A stretch of 64,000 nt of DNA from Panagrolaimus kolymaensis (lineage: Eukaryota > Nematoda > Chromadorea > Rhabditida > Panagrolaimidae), in contig JAJQJQ010000040.1 in NCBI GenBank assembly GCA_028622995.1, positions 620,001 to 684,000 on the forward strand, written 5' to 3'. The notes under the pieces were generated by a model, which was given only the letters and a program-made list of their open reading frames with translations, was not told the origin of the DNA and made no database searches. Each line of letters starts with the position of its first letter. Position 1 is the stretch's first letter. The position numbers were made by a program, and so were the translations under genes. Shown here piece by piece: positions 48,964-60,843 of the stretch.

Positions 48964-51900
48964 TCATCTTTCACCACCACGCTTAAAAGATTTGAGCAAA
49001 GAAAGCAAAAAAATAACACCACAAAGAACAATGAAAGAAAGGCTTTCAAAAATAAATTTAGGAGCAAAAACTTTGAAGAGCATTAAGTGACGACGGTGAA
49101 CAAATGCTGCAATAGAAACTCCGGTGGCCTAAAAATAACCCATAATTGTTTAAGTTAAACTTTAAAAACATTTAAAAGAAACTGCATGTCAATTTTAAGG
49201 GAACAATAATAATAACTTACTTTTAAACCCGAAAATGTAATAAGTGAAATAATTTGAGGGGTTGAAATTCGATCGAAGGCAAAGTCTTGAAGAGGGAGAA
49301 TGATTGTCGAAGCGAAGAGATGTAGAAACACGAGGAAACCCGGTACAGTTTGATAAGGAAAGTTGCCTGGGATTCCAATAAAGGCTGCATGCCAAGGTAT
49401 TTGAGCTAATGTTGATGTATGGGCCAACGAAAAAAACCCATGTGAAATCAGTAAAGAAGAAAATAACATCCGACATAAAACATCTATAATATTTTTTATT
49501 TCATTAAAATTTAACGTATATATAGTTTTTGGCTCCAAATAAGTTTTTGAAGCAAATCGCATACAAAATGTTATTAAAGTATTCATTTCAAAAAACTTCT
49601 TACCATTAAAAGCTAAAATGACAAAGTCATTAATAAAAATTAAAGCAAAAAGATTTGGAGTAAGCCCATCACCAAGAATCATGGCAGTTACTAAAGTTCC
49701 TGAATGAAAAATAACTTGAAAGAATGCAATTCGAGGAAGGGAAAATATTGAATAAATAAAGACTAAACCAAAATAAAAATAAACAATTTGTGCGGTTCGA
49801 ATGCTAAAATCATCCAAATTGGATGAAAGAAATTCACAAAGCCAATGTAACGAAATACATAAAAGAATTGGCCATGACAAAGCTGAAATAATTCGCAATG
49901 ATGGAATTTTATCAGCAAATATTAATGTTTTGTGTCGAAGCCAAAGATTGAGGCCAATTAAACTTGAAATCCCAAAAGCAATCCTTAGAAATTTTGAAGA
50001 ATCGAAGGGCAATGATGAAAGTGTTGAAACCAATGGAGTTTGAGTGCAATCCACTTGTTCTTCGCGACATCGCTCAAAAACGGCTCCAAATCGGATTGCT
50101 ACGGCTAAGGAAATAAGTGAAAGAAACATAAAACGATGGTTCTTCCAAATTGTTTGTAAAAGTGTCTTTCGAGGATTTCTGAAATGGTTGGATTTCAGAA
50201 AATAGAAATTTAAATGAAATAATCGTATAAGATAAAGAAGTAACGTAAGGTGTTATTTTATGATTTACTAATTCATTACTCTTATTTATTTGCAAAAAAA
50301 GAAACTAACTTGATTTTCTTAAAAAATAACCATAATGAAATAAAAATAATTGTTTGAAGGCAAAATCGAATTATGGAAGGTTCATAAACGATAAAACTAT
50401 TTGATAGAAAGCTTAATGAATGCCCAATAGCAATGATAAAAGGAAATAAAGCTTTAAATTGAAATCGAAGTGAAAGCATTTGAACTACGAGTACAATGGC
50501 ATGATATCCAAGGGAAAGGATGAGAGAAATATTCAATAATGGAATAATTAATCCATCACCATTACCTGCTAAAAATAGTGAAAGCTGAAGAAGGAAAAAA
50601 CCAGAACGAAAAAGCCAAATTGCAATTGTAAGATTTCCATAAAAATCTCCTTGAACATTAGCTATTTGAGCAACGAGTTGAACGAGGGTGAAAGCGATGG
50701 CTTCAAAAAGTGCAATCAAGCCTAATCTTGCAATGGGCAAATCAAAACTTGTCCAAATTTCGCGTAAAACTTGTTGAATTCGAATGATGGCTGCTTTAGA
50801 TTGATTTGGATCATTACTGTTTTCAGCTTCGAATTGTCGAAGTACCCAATCAAGTTGTAAAGTAACTGAAGGTTCATGTTGCATATAAGTTTGAGCAAAT
50901 CGAATAATTTGCATGCAGTTAATTTTTAAAAAATGTCCAAGTCTTTCAGATGGGATTAATGAAGATATTACTGAACCAAGATTTGAAAAAGGTATTGGAA
51001 TATCCATTAATAATGAAAGAGTTGGAACAAAATCTATTTGGGCAACCGTATCTTCTCCATTAGTATTTGGTAGTTTCCGCTTTGAATAAACAAATAATGC
51101 AGCTCCAACTTCATTGTCTGAATCACCGCCATGATCGCCAGAGGTGGTCATTCCATGATCTGAAATCTCGAATTCAGGCCTGGTAAAAAAAATTTAAAAA
51201 ATACCTCCCATAACTATGAGTAAAGTATCATCATCCATTTTTTCAATTAATTTTGAAATCAATGAATCCATTTGTTGGAGTTTCTTTGCCATTTCAGGAT
51301 GATCTGGTCCATATCGATGACCGCAATGATCAACACCAAGACAATGAGCAATCAGAAGGCTCCAATCATTGCGTTCTAATTCAAAGAAAATTTTTGAATT
51401 TACAGCATTATCAACGCTATGAAGATCTTTTATATCAAAGCTTGGTACAGCCATTTCGCGTGCAAATTTCCCAGGATAGAGAGATGTCCATGTATCATCT
51501 CCAAGAAAAGTTATATTCTTTCCTGAATTAACAATTTGATCAATTAAATTATCTTCAAGAATTTCAGTTCCACCAAAATTATCTCCTGCTTCAATAAATG
51601 TTGGAAGTGTGCCCGTTGTTAGAGCTTTCAATCTTTGCAAAGTAGTCGTTGGAGCATCAGCAAGGAATTTAAATAACAGAGCGTTTGATGGATTTGATTG
51701 AAGTAAATCCGAAATAATTGGCATTTGTCCACGAAAATGTCTTTCATTATATGAAATTTTCAAAGGATCAATTGGATCAACAAAATCATGACGAAGTGCA
51801 TCGATTATAAACCATATTGTACGATTATAAGATGGCGTAGACCAACAACAATTTGAATTTGCCAAAACATCACTGCATTGACTTTTGTTTGGAAGGACTT

Positions 51901-51988
51901 GACGCTTCAATAAAAATCCTTTTTGAAATATTAATAATGCTGTTATGAAAGCTGTTGTAATTAAACAAAGTCGCGGCAACAATAGCAT
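48964..51988 (-). CDS. PIGO: GPI ethanolamine phosphate transferase 3 (PIG-O)
   Basis: Five exons in phase: 51205-51988, 50310-51159, 49604-50178, 49221-49483 and 48964-49128, giving 878 residues (human 1089). A signal-anchor (LCLITTAFITALLIF) is followed by an alkaline-phosphatase-like luminal domain with metal ligands in DALRHDF, HCGHRYGPDHPEM and MGDHGMTTSGDHGG; the last motif is joined across a 45-nt intron (51160-51204). About 450 residues of multi-pass membrane segments form the C-terminal half. PIG-O, with PIG-F, adds phosphoethanolamine to the third mannose of the GPI anchor in the ER; that group later links to proteins. The ending KSFKRGGER is a basic cytosolic tail that may retain the protein in the ER. 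Confidence 0.93.
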
Positions 51989-53716
51989 TACATTCCTTCA
52001 AAGTTTACTTTATATATAATGAAAAGAATATTAGCGTATCTAATAATTAATTTGGAAATTTAACCTTTTGTTGATACAAGAAAATATATTTGTGATTTAT
52101 GTATGGTTTTATTATTAAAGCAACAATTACAATTATTATTTAGATTAATTTCACAAAAATAGGAAGATGTTTCTTTTCGACTTTTACAGAAGTAAATGCA
52201 TAAAACCCTTGAAATTATTGCCGAAATTCTTTATAGATTCTTAATTTAATTTTAAAAGTTTTTTATAACTCCGAATCCGTATTTAAATCAAAATAAACTC
52301 AAACAAAACATAGCATGGATCTAAGATAATATTATTGCTTCTCGCATATTCTTTGTATAATTTTTTCTATAAATTAAATTCAACAGCTTGCAAGTTGTGA
52401 TAGTCGCTTTAAGAATTTCATAAATAAAAACTAAAGGTATCAAAAAAAAATTGAGGAGGTGGTTTAATTACCACACCTTCTTGTTATGTAAACTTTATTT
52501 TTCAATGCTTGAATTGGAAATTTTGAATAGCAAAGATAGTTCCGTTCTTTATGATAAAAAAAAAGATGCCATTTTTAGTTTTCAAGCTTATAAATAATTA
52601 TGTACAAAATTTTAAATTAAATTAAAAAGAATTTTATTTTGTTCATTTTTTTATAGTTAATTCAGTTTTCATCTGTATGCATATAGTCGAGTAGCCAGCC
52701 GGCTGTTTTTTTTATCTTTCATTTCATTATCGTATTTATTTTTACATTTTTTTGAGTCTTTTCTAAGAAGCTTTGATTGCAAAAGGAAGTGTAAAAAAAG
52801 AGGGTCGTTGTTATTTTCGACAGGTGAAAATATATTTAAAAAAGAATAGCACTTCTTTTTTCTTCTTCTTTTCTTTAAAGTTAAGCCCTTTTTTCATTCT
52901 TTTTCAGGATGTCAAAGAAGTGGAAGAAGCAAGCAGCTTAAAAACGATACAAACTATGAAACCAATCAATTTTATTATTTTTTTTTTGCATGAACTCATG
53001 CATTTTTAAAAAATGTGTAAATGCAAAACAAACTTTTTGTTGGAGAAAAAAAAATATAGTAAAAATAAAATAATTTCTTCATCTCTTTTTTGTTTAATAC
53101 TATTATAACAATATATTTGTGATATTTAAAAAAATAATCATTAAACAAAATTACAAAATATAAGAAGGTCTGTACATGGCGCGAAAAAAATAAGTTGGTT
53201 GTTGCTTAGTTAGACGAAAAGGAAGAAGTATATTGGCCTTGAGAGATTTTTTTAAGAGACGATAAAATAAAAAATGGAGCAATATTATATATATTTATAT
53301 TATTGAATAAACTGAAGAAGAAAATCAAGGAACGAATAATAATAATAAATGTCGAATCGTGAAAGGTTTCGAATTAAAATGAAAAAAATAAAAATGATAT
53401 TATATGTAATAATAATTATAATAAGGATAAAAGATAAAAATGGATATAATAAGGTGTGATTTTAGCTTATTTTTTAAGCCGAGAGAGAATCGCAAGAGGC
53501 AAAATTGTTTTTTGAGGGCCGTTGTGACCAATGGAGGAATAAGCGAAGAAGAGTAAAGAGATAAAGAGAGTAGCATTATAATAAAATATAACTAAATAAA
53601 TCTAGCGTACCCTGAGGAGGAATTACAAAAAACATTTAAAAAAATAAAAGTCGATCGATAGAGAGATAGAGATAGAATGTGCCCACATAATTGAAGAAAA
53701 AAAATCAGAAAAATTA
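51989..53716. promoter_or_regulatory. PIGO upstream region and crtc-1 3' flank
   Basis: 1.7 kb. It includes the PIGO promoter and the probable crtc-1 3' UTR (from 53716 downward). Simple sequence with ATA/AAT runs lies at about 53280-53460 and a GATA/GAGA run at about 53650-53680. No gene is seen. Confidence 0.45.
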
Positions 53717-55037
53717 TTAATTGAGCAATTGCGTTTCCAATGATGGATCTAATTGATGTTGATCATTCATTAATTGTCTCATATCATCTGAATCCAAATG
53801 TAACCCTTGGAAGCAATCTAAGGTTCCATCTGCACCTGTTAAAACAATATTTGGAATATCCATTGTATCGGGGCTTGCAGAATAATGTCTTGTGGGAGGC
53901 CATTGAGGTTGTCGAGGCGTTTCATAATTTTGTGCTGGACTTGTTGGAGCTGATTGTGATTCGGAAACGACGGCAGGAGTTGAAAGTTGTTGTTGATTCG
54001 AGTATGGTCCAACGCTCATTGGCCCTGGTGGACTTGCAGCTGATGAAGATTGCATCATATATGTTGGATTAGCAGGCAATGAACCGATTGGCATATCATT
54101 CATTGGCTGGTGCATTTGTTGCATCGTCGCTGTATCATAATTAACCATGGATTGAGGTTGAGAATATTGCGCCGCGGGATAACCCATATGAGCTGGTGGA
54201 GCCATTGCTGGATGATGAGGTGGTTGTTGTTGCTGTTGTTGGGGCTGATGTTGTTGTTGCTGATACATATTTTGCTGCTGTTGTTGATGATGTTGTTGTT
54301 GCTGTTGTTGGTGATGCTGAACGGGATGTTGACCATTTGTTAACATATCTGGTGACCATTGTTGGCCATTATAATAATAATTATTAGGGTTAACTGTATT
54401 CATGTGAATTGTTGGATCGCTTCTAGCTCTAAATTGGGCTTTTGTTATTTTAACAACGATTAAAACAAATTTACCTTGACCAAGAATTATCGGGTGGTTG
54501 TAAATGTACGCTGGTGGGACTAGAACTATCATTTTGAGGTATTCTTTCATTTGATTTACGATAAGGATGATAATGTTGAGCGCCTGGAGATCGAGTACGT
54601 TGAGGATGTGGTTGATTTTGTTGGGGATGATGAGGTTGCTGCATTTGTGGAGCGCCAGGCCAATAACCTCCCCAATTGTTATAAGCATCCATAGGATTTT
54701 GTGCCATTTGATGAACATTTGGTAATGAACCTCCTGGTCTGTTCCAACCCATCGATGATGAAGCCATCGGATGTGGCCCAAGCATATTATTTGGTGGTGG
54801 CTGATTAGGGATATTATAAGGAGAAGTCATTTGCATCATAACCGTTGGATCGGTTGGAGTGCCAGCATTAGGCGAACCTTGAGAACTACCCGGCGATCTT
54901 GTCTTGTTTGTAATGGCGCTAACTTCATTCATAACACTTCGAAATTGCTCTTGATCTTCATTTTGTTTTCGATTCATCATAGCAATCTTTTCGCTAAACT
55001 TTCTCGGCGTATTTCCTGACATATTGGACGGTTTCAT
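53717..55037 (-). CDS. crtc-1: CREB-regulated transcription coactivator (CRTC/TORC)
   Basis: Two exons in phase, 54475-55037 and 53717-54428, giving 424 residues. The N-terminal CREB-binding domain has NTPRKFSEKIAMMNRKQNED. GGSLPNVHQM matches the conserved TORC segment. Across the 46-nt intron the protein reads SWSRARSDPTIHMNTVNPN, equivalent to the family's SIK/AMPK site and 14-3-3 site around the RxxSD serine. A Gln/His-rich region (about residues 222-258) is encoded by CAA/CAG runs. The C-terminus has a TORC_C-like acidic activation segment (DIPNIVLTGADGTLDCFQG). When dephosphorylated by calcineurin the family enters the nucleus and boosts CREB targets; in C. elegans CRTC-1 affects lifespan under AMPK. 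A TTTCCAG acceptor lies 39 nt before the ATG. Start could also be the second Met at 55022. Confidence 0.93.
54225..54320 (-). repeat. CAA/CAG repeat encoding polyglutamine-histidine tract
   Basis: Imperfect run of CAA, CAG and CAC codons on the minus strand, in frame in crtc-1. Interrupted by Met, Tyr and Pro codons. Confidence 0.85.
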
Positions 55038-55418
55038 GACTTCGGCTTTATATATACCAACAACAAAAAATGCCACTGGAAATCTAGAAAATAAATCAAT
55101 GATATTTTTGAAAAGTTCTAATTTTAAAAAATTAAAATGCGGATAAATAAGTAAAATCGAATGAATAAATAATTTTAAAAATTATAGAACAATAATATAA
55201 ATATATAAAAAAACGTTAACGTAAAACATCGTTTGCTATTTTATTATTTTAAAATGTGACGACTAGTTCGCGACAAGATAAGCTTTCAGGAAAATGCGGG
55301 TTTTTTCACAAATTTTAAATTCTAGAACTTCCATTTTTAGCATTTTTATCACTCATCTATTTTGAACGCTATTTAGGCCCTCTGCGATTTTAAAGTTATT
55401 CGAGAGCCTATTCTTGCC
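55038..55418. promoter_or_regulatory. divergent promoter region of crtc-1 and ESD
   Basis: 381 bp between opposed ATGs. AT-rich with AAAAATAAA runs on the crtc-1 side and a TTTCCAG acceptor. No operator or TATA box is identifiable. Confidence 0.45.
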
Positions 55419-56454
55419 ATGGCAGCATCTATTGAGTTAAAAGAAGTATCTTCTGCAAAAAGCTTTGGAGGGTTTCAAAAAGTTTATGAATTTTATAGGT
55501 TTGTAAATATCTTGCATTTGGCAAAATACACATTTATTGTAGCAAGATTCATTTAATATTAATTACGTGTAATATTATTTTTAGTAAAGAGCTCAAATGT
55601 ACTGCACGTTTTGGTGCTTACCTTCCTGAAAATAGTCAAAATGAAAAATTACCTGCACTTTTTTATTTATCAGGTAAACCCTTCTGATTCCATTTTTTTT
55701 ATTAATACATTGTTTTATTAAAGGTTTGACTTGCACTGAAACAAATTTTATTGAAAAAAGCGGTTTTCAACGTTATGCATCTGAACATAAAATAATTGTA
55801 ATCAATCCCGATACCAGTCCACGTGGAATCAAAATTGAATGTGATGATGAAAGCTATGATTTTGGTACAGGTGCTGGATTTTATTTGGATGCAACAGATC
55901 CTAAATGGGCTGAAAATTATCGAATGTATTCTTACATTGTTAAAGAATTAACCGAACTTGTTTTTGCTCACTTGCCAATTGATTCACGACGTTGTGGAAT
56001 AATGGGTCATTCGATGGGTGGACATGGTTTGCAAACTCTTGATTTTCGAGAAATTTTAATTTTTAATTTAGGAGCAATTTCAATTGGCCTTAAAAATCCC
56101 GAAATCTTCCGATCTATTAGTGCCTTCGCACCTATTTGTAACCCTATTAACTGCCAATGGGGCCGAAAAGCATTTACAGGATATCTCACCGCTGAAGATA
56201 AATCAAAATGGAATGAATATGATTCAACTGAAATTGCAAAAAATTATGATGGACCACAACGAGAAATTCTTCTTGATCAAGGAATGGGAGATAAATTTTA
56301 TCATGAAAAACAGCTTTTGCCTGAAAATCTTGTCAATATTGAAAACCCTAAAATTAAGATTCGGTTTGAAAAACGTGAAGGTTATGATCATAGTTATTTT
56401 TACATCGCAACATTTATCGCTGAACACTTTGAATTCCATGCTAAAAATTTGTAA
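55419..56454 (+). CDS. ESD: S-formylglutathione hydrolase (esterase D)
   Basis: Four exons in phase: 55419-55498, 55585-55673, 55724-56026 and 56072-56454, giving 284 residues (human 282). An alpha/beta hydrolase: nucleophile serine in GHSMGGHG, split after GGHG by a 45-nt intron (56027-56071), an acid in DQGMGDKF, and the catalytic histidine in GYDHSYFYI. Family residues LTCTETNF, NPDTSPRG and FAPICNPINCQWG are kept. It hydrolyses S-formylglutathione to glutathione and formate, completing formaldehyde detoxification, in the cytosol. The short intron has no in-frame stop, so a plain ORF reading adds a false insert. It is divergent from crtc-1. Confidence 0.97.
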
Positions 56455-57067
56455 ATTTAAAATCCTTTAGGTTATTTAATTATTTATTTATTTTTATATT
56501 CAAAATTTATTACATTACATAAGGGTAAAATAAATTTGATATAGTTTTAGCATATTTTTAGAAAATTACAGTAGGTAGTTAATAATGGTTTCCATTATTG
56601 GTGCATTTTATGTGGCAATATGTTTTAGTTGCAAAGTTGCCAATACATAACATCTTTTTTAGATAATAATTCTTTCATTCAAATTCTAAATTTTTCTTTT
56701 TTAGTTTTCAGCCTTTTTAGATATTATTTTCCACAGATTAGCTTATAATTTATGGCCGAAGTTCAAGAATATATGATCTAAATATATTTAATGATCAATT
56801 TGTAAAAAAAAAGCGGTATAAAAATCTGGTAAACCGTGAGAAGATTCAATTTTACTCTTTTTTTGTATTTGTATCATTATTTTGTGATAAAAAATATAAG
56901 TAATAAATAAATTAACTTATTATATGTTTGCAATAAAGGGAATAAAGAAAATTTTGTATACAAAAATGTTGGTAGAAACTAAAATAATCACGTTGAAAAG
57001 AATCGTGTTTTAACTAACTTATTTAATTGCTTTCACTATTTCACGTATTTTTAATTTATTTTTTTAG
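56455..57067. other. ESD 3' flank and TFIIS promoter
   Basis: 613 bp. AATAAAT and ATTTATT runs should include poly-A signals of ESD. A T-rich tract ending in TTTTTTTAG abuts the TFIIS ATG. Confidence 0.5.
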
Positions 57068-58191
57068 ATGGAAAATGAAATACTTCCTATCGCAACCAAG
57101 CTTGAAAAAATGGCTTCTGGTGATATAATTATGGACGATGCTGCTGAACTTATTGTTGCTTTAGAAAATGCTGAAATTTCTCCTGACGTTCTATCCGTAC
57201 GTTTTACTGACACTACTTCCTATTAAAACAGTATGATTTTAGAAAACTCGTATTGGTCTTATTCTGAACGATTTCCGAAAAAAGACATCAGATGAAAAAC
57301 TTGCCAAACGTGCCAAGCAACTTATCAAAAATTGGAAGAACAAAGTTGAAGCTGCACCAACTACCAAACCTGCTCGAATTACCAATGAAACTCGCAAAAA
57401 AAGTTCAACTACAACGCCACCTATTGAAAACAATGAAGCTAAAAAGCCAAAGCTTGCTGAAACAACACAAGTTGATAAACCAAAACAAGAAGCTTCAACA
57501 AGCATTAAACCTTCTCGTATCAAACCTCCTCAAGATCCTGTAAGTCTTAAAATTTCTTTTTGTTATTACTTTCTAAAATTTTAGACTAGAGAACGCAATG
57601 TCATGATACTTTCAAAGTCACTTATCTCCGGTCCACTTCCTGATGGCTCATTGAACCCAGACAATCTTGCACTCGAAATTGAAGCAGCTATTTTCAATCT
57701 TTATGGTGATGGTGAAAAATATACATCAACATTTCGTAGCCGCGTTTTCAACTTACGCGATAAAAAGAATCCAGCTTTACGTGAAAATGTTATCCTTGGG
57801 AATTTATCACCTGAAAAGTTCGCTAAAATGACATCAGAAGAAATGGCATCATCAGATATGAAGAAAATGCGAGAAGCTTTTCACAAAGAAGCTATCAATG
57901 AACATCAAATGAGCGTTCAAGAAGGTACTCCAACTGATATGTTTAAGTGTGGTAAGATTTTTTGTTTTGTATATGAAATTTTACATGATTTGCTTACATT
58001 TTTGTAGCCATCGTCTACTCATTCATCGGGGAAAAAATCGTAGTCTTACTCTTTTATCCATTAAACACTTTTCAGGTAAATGTCGCAAATACAATTGCAC
58101 CTATAGTCAAGTTCAAACAAGATCTGCTGATGAACCTATGACTACCTTCGTCTTCTGTCGAGATTGCGGCAATCGCTGGAAGTTCTGTTAA
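57068..58191 (+). CDS. TFIIS: transcription elongation factor TFIIS
   Basis: Four exons in phase: 57068-57196, 57243-57539, 57585-57951 and 58076-58191, giving 302 residues (human TCEA1 301). The N-terminal LW/TFIIS_N helical domain (to about residue 75) has ILNDFRKKT and [10 protein letters not shown] basic, Ser/Thr-rich linker follows. The central domain (about residues 150-260) begins [13 protein letters not shown]. The C-terminal zinc ribbon has four cysteines ([16 protein letters not shown]) and the invariant acidic hairpin [10 protein letters not shown], which reaches into the polymerase to stimulate RNA cleavage. It rescues backtracked RNA polymerase II. The ATG immediately follows TTTTTTTAG, so the mRNA probably has an almost null 5' UTR after SL addition. 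Confidence 0.97.
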
Positions 58192-58833
58192 TCTGTTCTT
58201 CATCACATGCTTAAATTCTAACCTCTTTACATTATGGAAATATTTTATTAAGTTGATTATGAATCACGAATTTGCACTTTTATTTTATTTGTTTTGTAAC
58301 CGCTTGGTTGTTTCGCTTTTGATGTTATTATAATAATAAATTAATTGTTTTTCTTGTTTGTTACAGTATATCAATGTTTTAAGAAAGGAAATTTTGAATA
58401 ATGTTTGGAATTTCTTATCATCCTTTTATTTTTGCAATGGTGTCGCACATAACTTTTTGACTAAAAATATGGTTTTTAATGAAAACAACATTCAGAAGTA
58501 TTAAATATGCCACCACAAATAAATAATTGATAATAAAAGATATTGATTGAAGTTTCATTCTATGTCATTCAAGTGTTTCAGTTTTAACATTTCGGAACTA
58601 AACATAGGAGTTAAAAATTTTATTTTTCAGCATAGTTCAACAAAAAATTTGAGTAAGAGGAAAATTTTAAAATTCTTTTATTATGCAAAATATTTTGGAA
58701 TTTTATGCAAAGCCAATCTAATCTTTCTCTTGTTGTTCTTCCGACTCTAAAATAAAGTTTATTCAAATAGGTTTGGAAGTCAGTTAAATTCTGATAAATA
58801 AGAAAAAAATACGCTTCTTCTTTTTTTTATTAG
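58192..58833. other. TFIIS 3' flank
   Basis: About 640 bp of AT-rich DNA. Poly-A signal-like AATAAAT near 58335. A 67-residue ORF at 58547-58750 has no recognisable features. Confidence 0.5.
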
Positions 58834-59188
58834 GATTTTATTGGTAATTTTTTATCTCTCATATTTTATCTCTTTTGTTTCATCAATTGATGATCTACAT
58901 ATTTTTGGTTATTTCATTGAAGCTGATATTCACGAAAAATCGGTCGATGGCTTTATTACTTTTGTTAATGAAATTTTTCCAAATCTAAAAGTTAAGCAAT
59001 GCATATTTGACAAAAGTTGGAGGACATCATTATTCAACTACACCTTATGAACTAACTAAAATTTTTGTACAGATGTCCCTGTAAAAGGAGCTATTGAATT
59101 TCTTGCTTGCAATAAGCCAAGTATGTGTACTAAAACTATTATTTTTCTTCTCAACGGTTTAAAAGTCGTTCATTATTATGATTCGTGA
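58834..59188 (+). CDS. possible exons of a small secreted protein (incomplete)
   Basis: After a TTATTAG acceptor the frame opens with a hydrophobic stretch like a signal peptide (LLVIFYLSYFISFVSS), then IDDLHIFGYFIEADIHEKSV and FITFVNEIFPNLKVKQCIF. A GTTGGA...TACAG intron of 57 nt (59016-59072) joins in phase to NVPVKGAIEFLACNKPS, then either a GTATGT donor at 59121 or a stop at 59186-59188. Codon use looks coding, unlike the neighbouring T/A runs. No start ATG and no further exon are found. The VKGxLxCxxKPxS-like end vaguely recalls nematode transthyretin-like proteins, but I do not claim that family. It could be a decayed gene. Confidence 0.3.
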
Positions 59189-60843
59189 AAGTATTTTAAC
59201 TTTATCTATGGTCTTTTTATTTTTCTCTTTATCTTTAAAAAGCATTGGTCTTGTTGTTTTTTAATATTTAAATAAAGATAAATTTGTTTCTTCATTGTTT
59301 GGTAATGGACGGAAATTTATTATTGGGCGAACACCAAAAGCTTGCTTTCTCTTGTTTCTCCAAGACAAAATCTAATAACAGTTTTCTTCAGTCATTTTTT
59401 TTTCTTCATCAAAATAACAAACCATTTTAAAAATGGGTCAATGATAAATGGTTCTTCTCTCACTCTTTGTTTTCCTTCCCTCTAATGTGCCATTATTATT
59501 TTTTTATTCAAAATTTGAGACCTCAATCTTCCTTGATTTTTTGCCTCTCGTAAACGTTATTTCCCTTTTTTTAATGTGAGAGTATTTTAGTTTTCCCACT
59601 TATTTGGATTAAAATTCGAACATTCACTACTTTTATGCGTTGCCTGCCATTTTCCGGACGGATGCGTTCCTCCTGCTTTTGCATTCTAATTGGGCCAAAG
59701 CTTGCTGCATTTTTTTTTCGTCTCCCCAGAGGCGCAAAAAAAATTCGTCGAATTTGCACCGACGAGTGTCCAATTGCTTCTTCTCCTTCTTTGGTCAATG
59801 TTGTTTATGGCTATCGCCGCCTTCTTGAATTTCGACGAGTGGCAATTACAAATCATCTTCCAATAATATTGCGAATACATCCTCTTCTCTTGGCCTTTCT
59901 CTCTTGCCTGTTTTGGAAGGTCATTTATTTATTATTGTTTTTTTTTTTTGCCATCTACAGATGCTCCAAATTTTGGTGTTGGCGACCTTCCTTAAAAAAA
60001 TAAGTGATAAACGAAGCCATTTTTAGCTGATTTGATGCGACATTTTTTGCATTTTTTAAAACCTCTTGGGAGATCCACAAAAAAACAGAACGGAGCACAT
60101 CTTTTTTTTGTGGGAGATAAACATCGAGAACGCAAGAGACTTTTTCTTGAAACTTGATGGATGTCTTTAAACAGACTTTCCATCGGGAGAAATGCCACAG
60201 GCAGCTAGCTTTTTTATAGTCTATTTGTTCATTAATAATGAATAAAGAAATAAAAAAATACGTTGGAAGGCATTTAGAAATAGAGTTCTCAGGGACTTGA
60301 TTTACGTTTGGAAGAGTATGCTATTGTTTTCCTCTTTGCCGATGCATGCATTGTTGATGATGCGCAATGAGGGCCATCGTCGATAGCATGCTTGTTTGCG
60401 CACCGCCCTCCTTTTTTCACCTACTTCCTCTAAACCCTTCACTTTTTTTCCCGATTACTTTCAATTGTGAAAAACCTTTTTTTTGTCTGAAACAAAGCCT
60501 GACTTTTCTTCTTTTTTTCCAAAAAAAATAAAACGTGAAAGTTGCTAGTTGCAAGCAACGACCTTAGATTCTTGCTGACTGACCGCCTTGAGGGAGCAGA
60601 AAACAAAAAAATATATAACGCCGCATTTTGCATTGAGCTTCTCTTCCGGGGCTTCACTTCGATTGCTGGCCAGTTTCCGTTATTCGACGAGAGCCAAAAT
60701 TTATGTTTTGACATGACTATTGCCTTAGGAAGCCACTTTGCGGCCCGTTTTCGTTGATTTGTGACTCAGATTATTGACAAACTTTCTGTTTTTTCTCTTG
60801 TTCTTTTTTTTTGGATCTTTTTTTAAATATATTTTTTAAAGAA
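59189..60843. other. upstream region of the TIAM-like gene
   Basis: 1.65 kb of T/A-run DNA with some less AT-rich patches (59.63-59.84 and 60.30-60.42 kb). ORFs at 59.6-60.0 kb are in both strands and show no family features. TTTTTTAAAG precedes the ATG at 60844 by 2 nt and may be a trans-splice acceptor. Confidence 0.45.

Noticed and set aside
51160..51204. Loss of the DHG metal motif in PIGO at an exon end
   Set aside because: Using the TTTCAG acceptor instead of the nearer ACCAG gives an intact MGDHGMTTSGDHGG.
53280..53460. ATA/AAT runs as a possible satellite array
   Set aside because: Only short imperfect simple repeats with no regular long unit.
58900..59050. MULE transposase fragment (VNEIFPNLKVKQCIF resembles FPN..GC.FH)
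   Set aside because: The following His residues and other transposase blocks are missing, and the preceding signal-like segment does not fit a transposase.
59571..60198. Several opposed ORFs, including Arg-rich 122-residue ORF
   Set aside because: Symmetric presence on both strands reflects lower AT content here, not coding; no family features.
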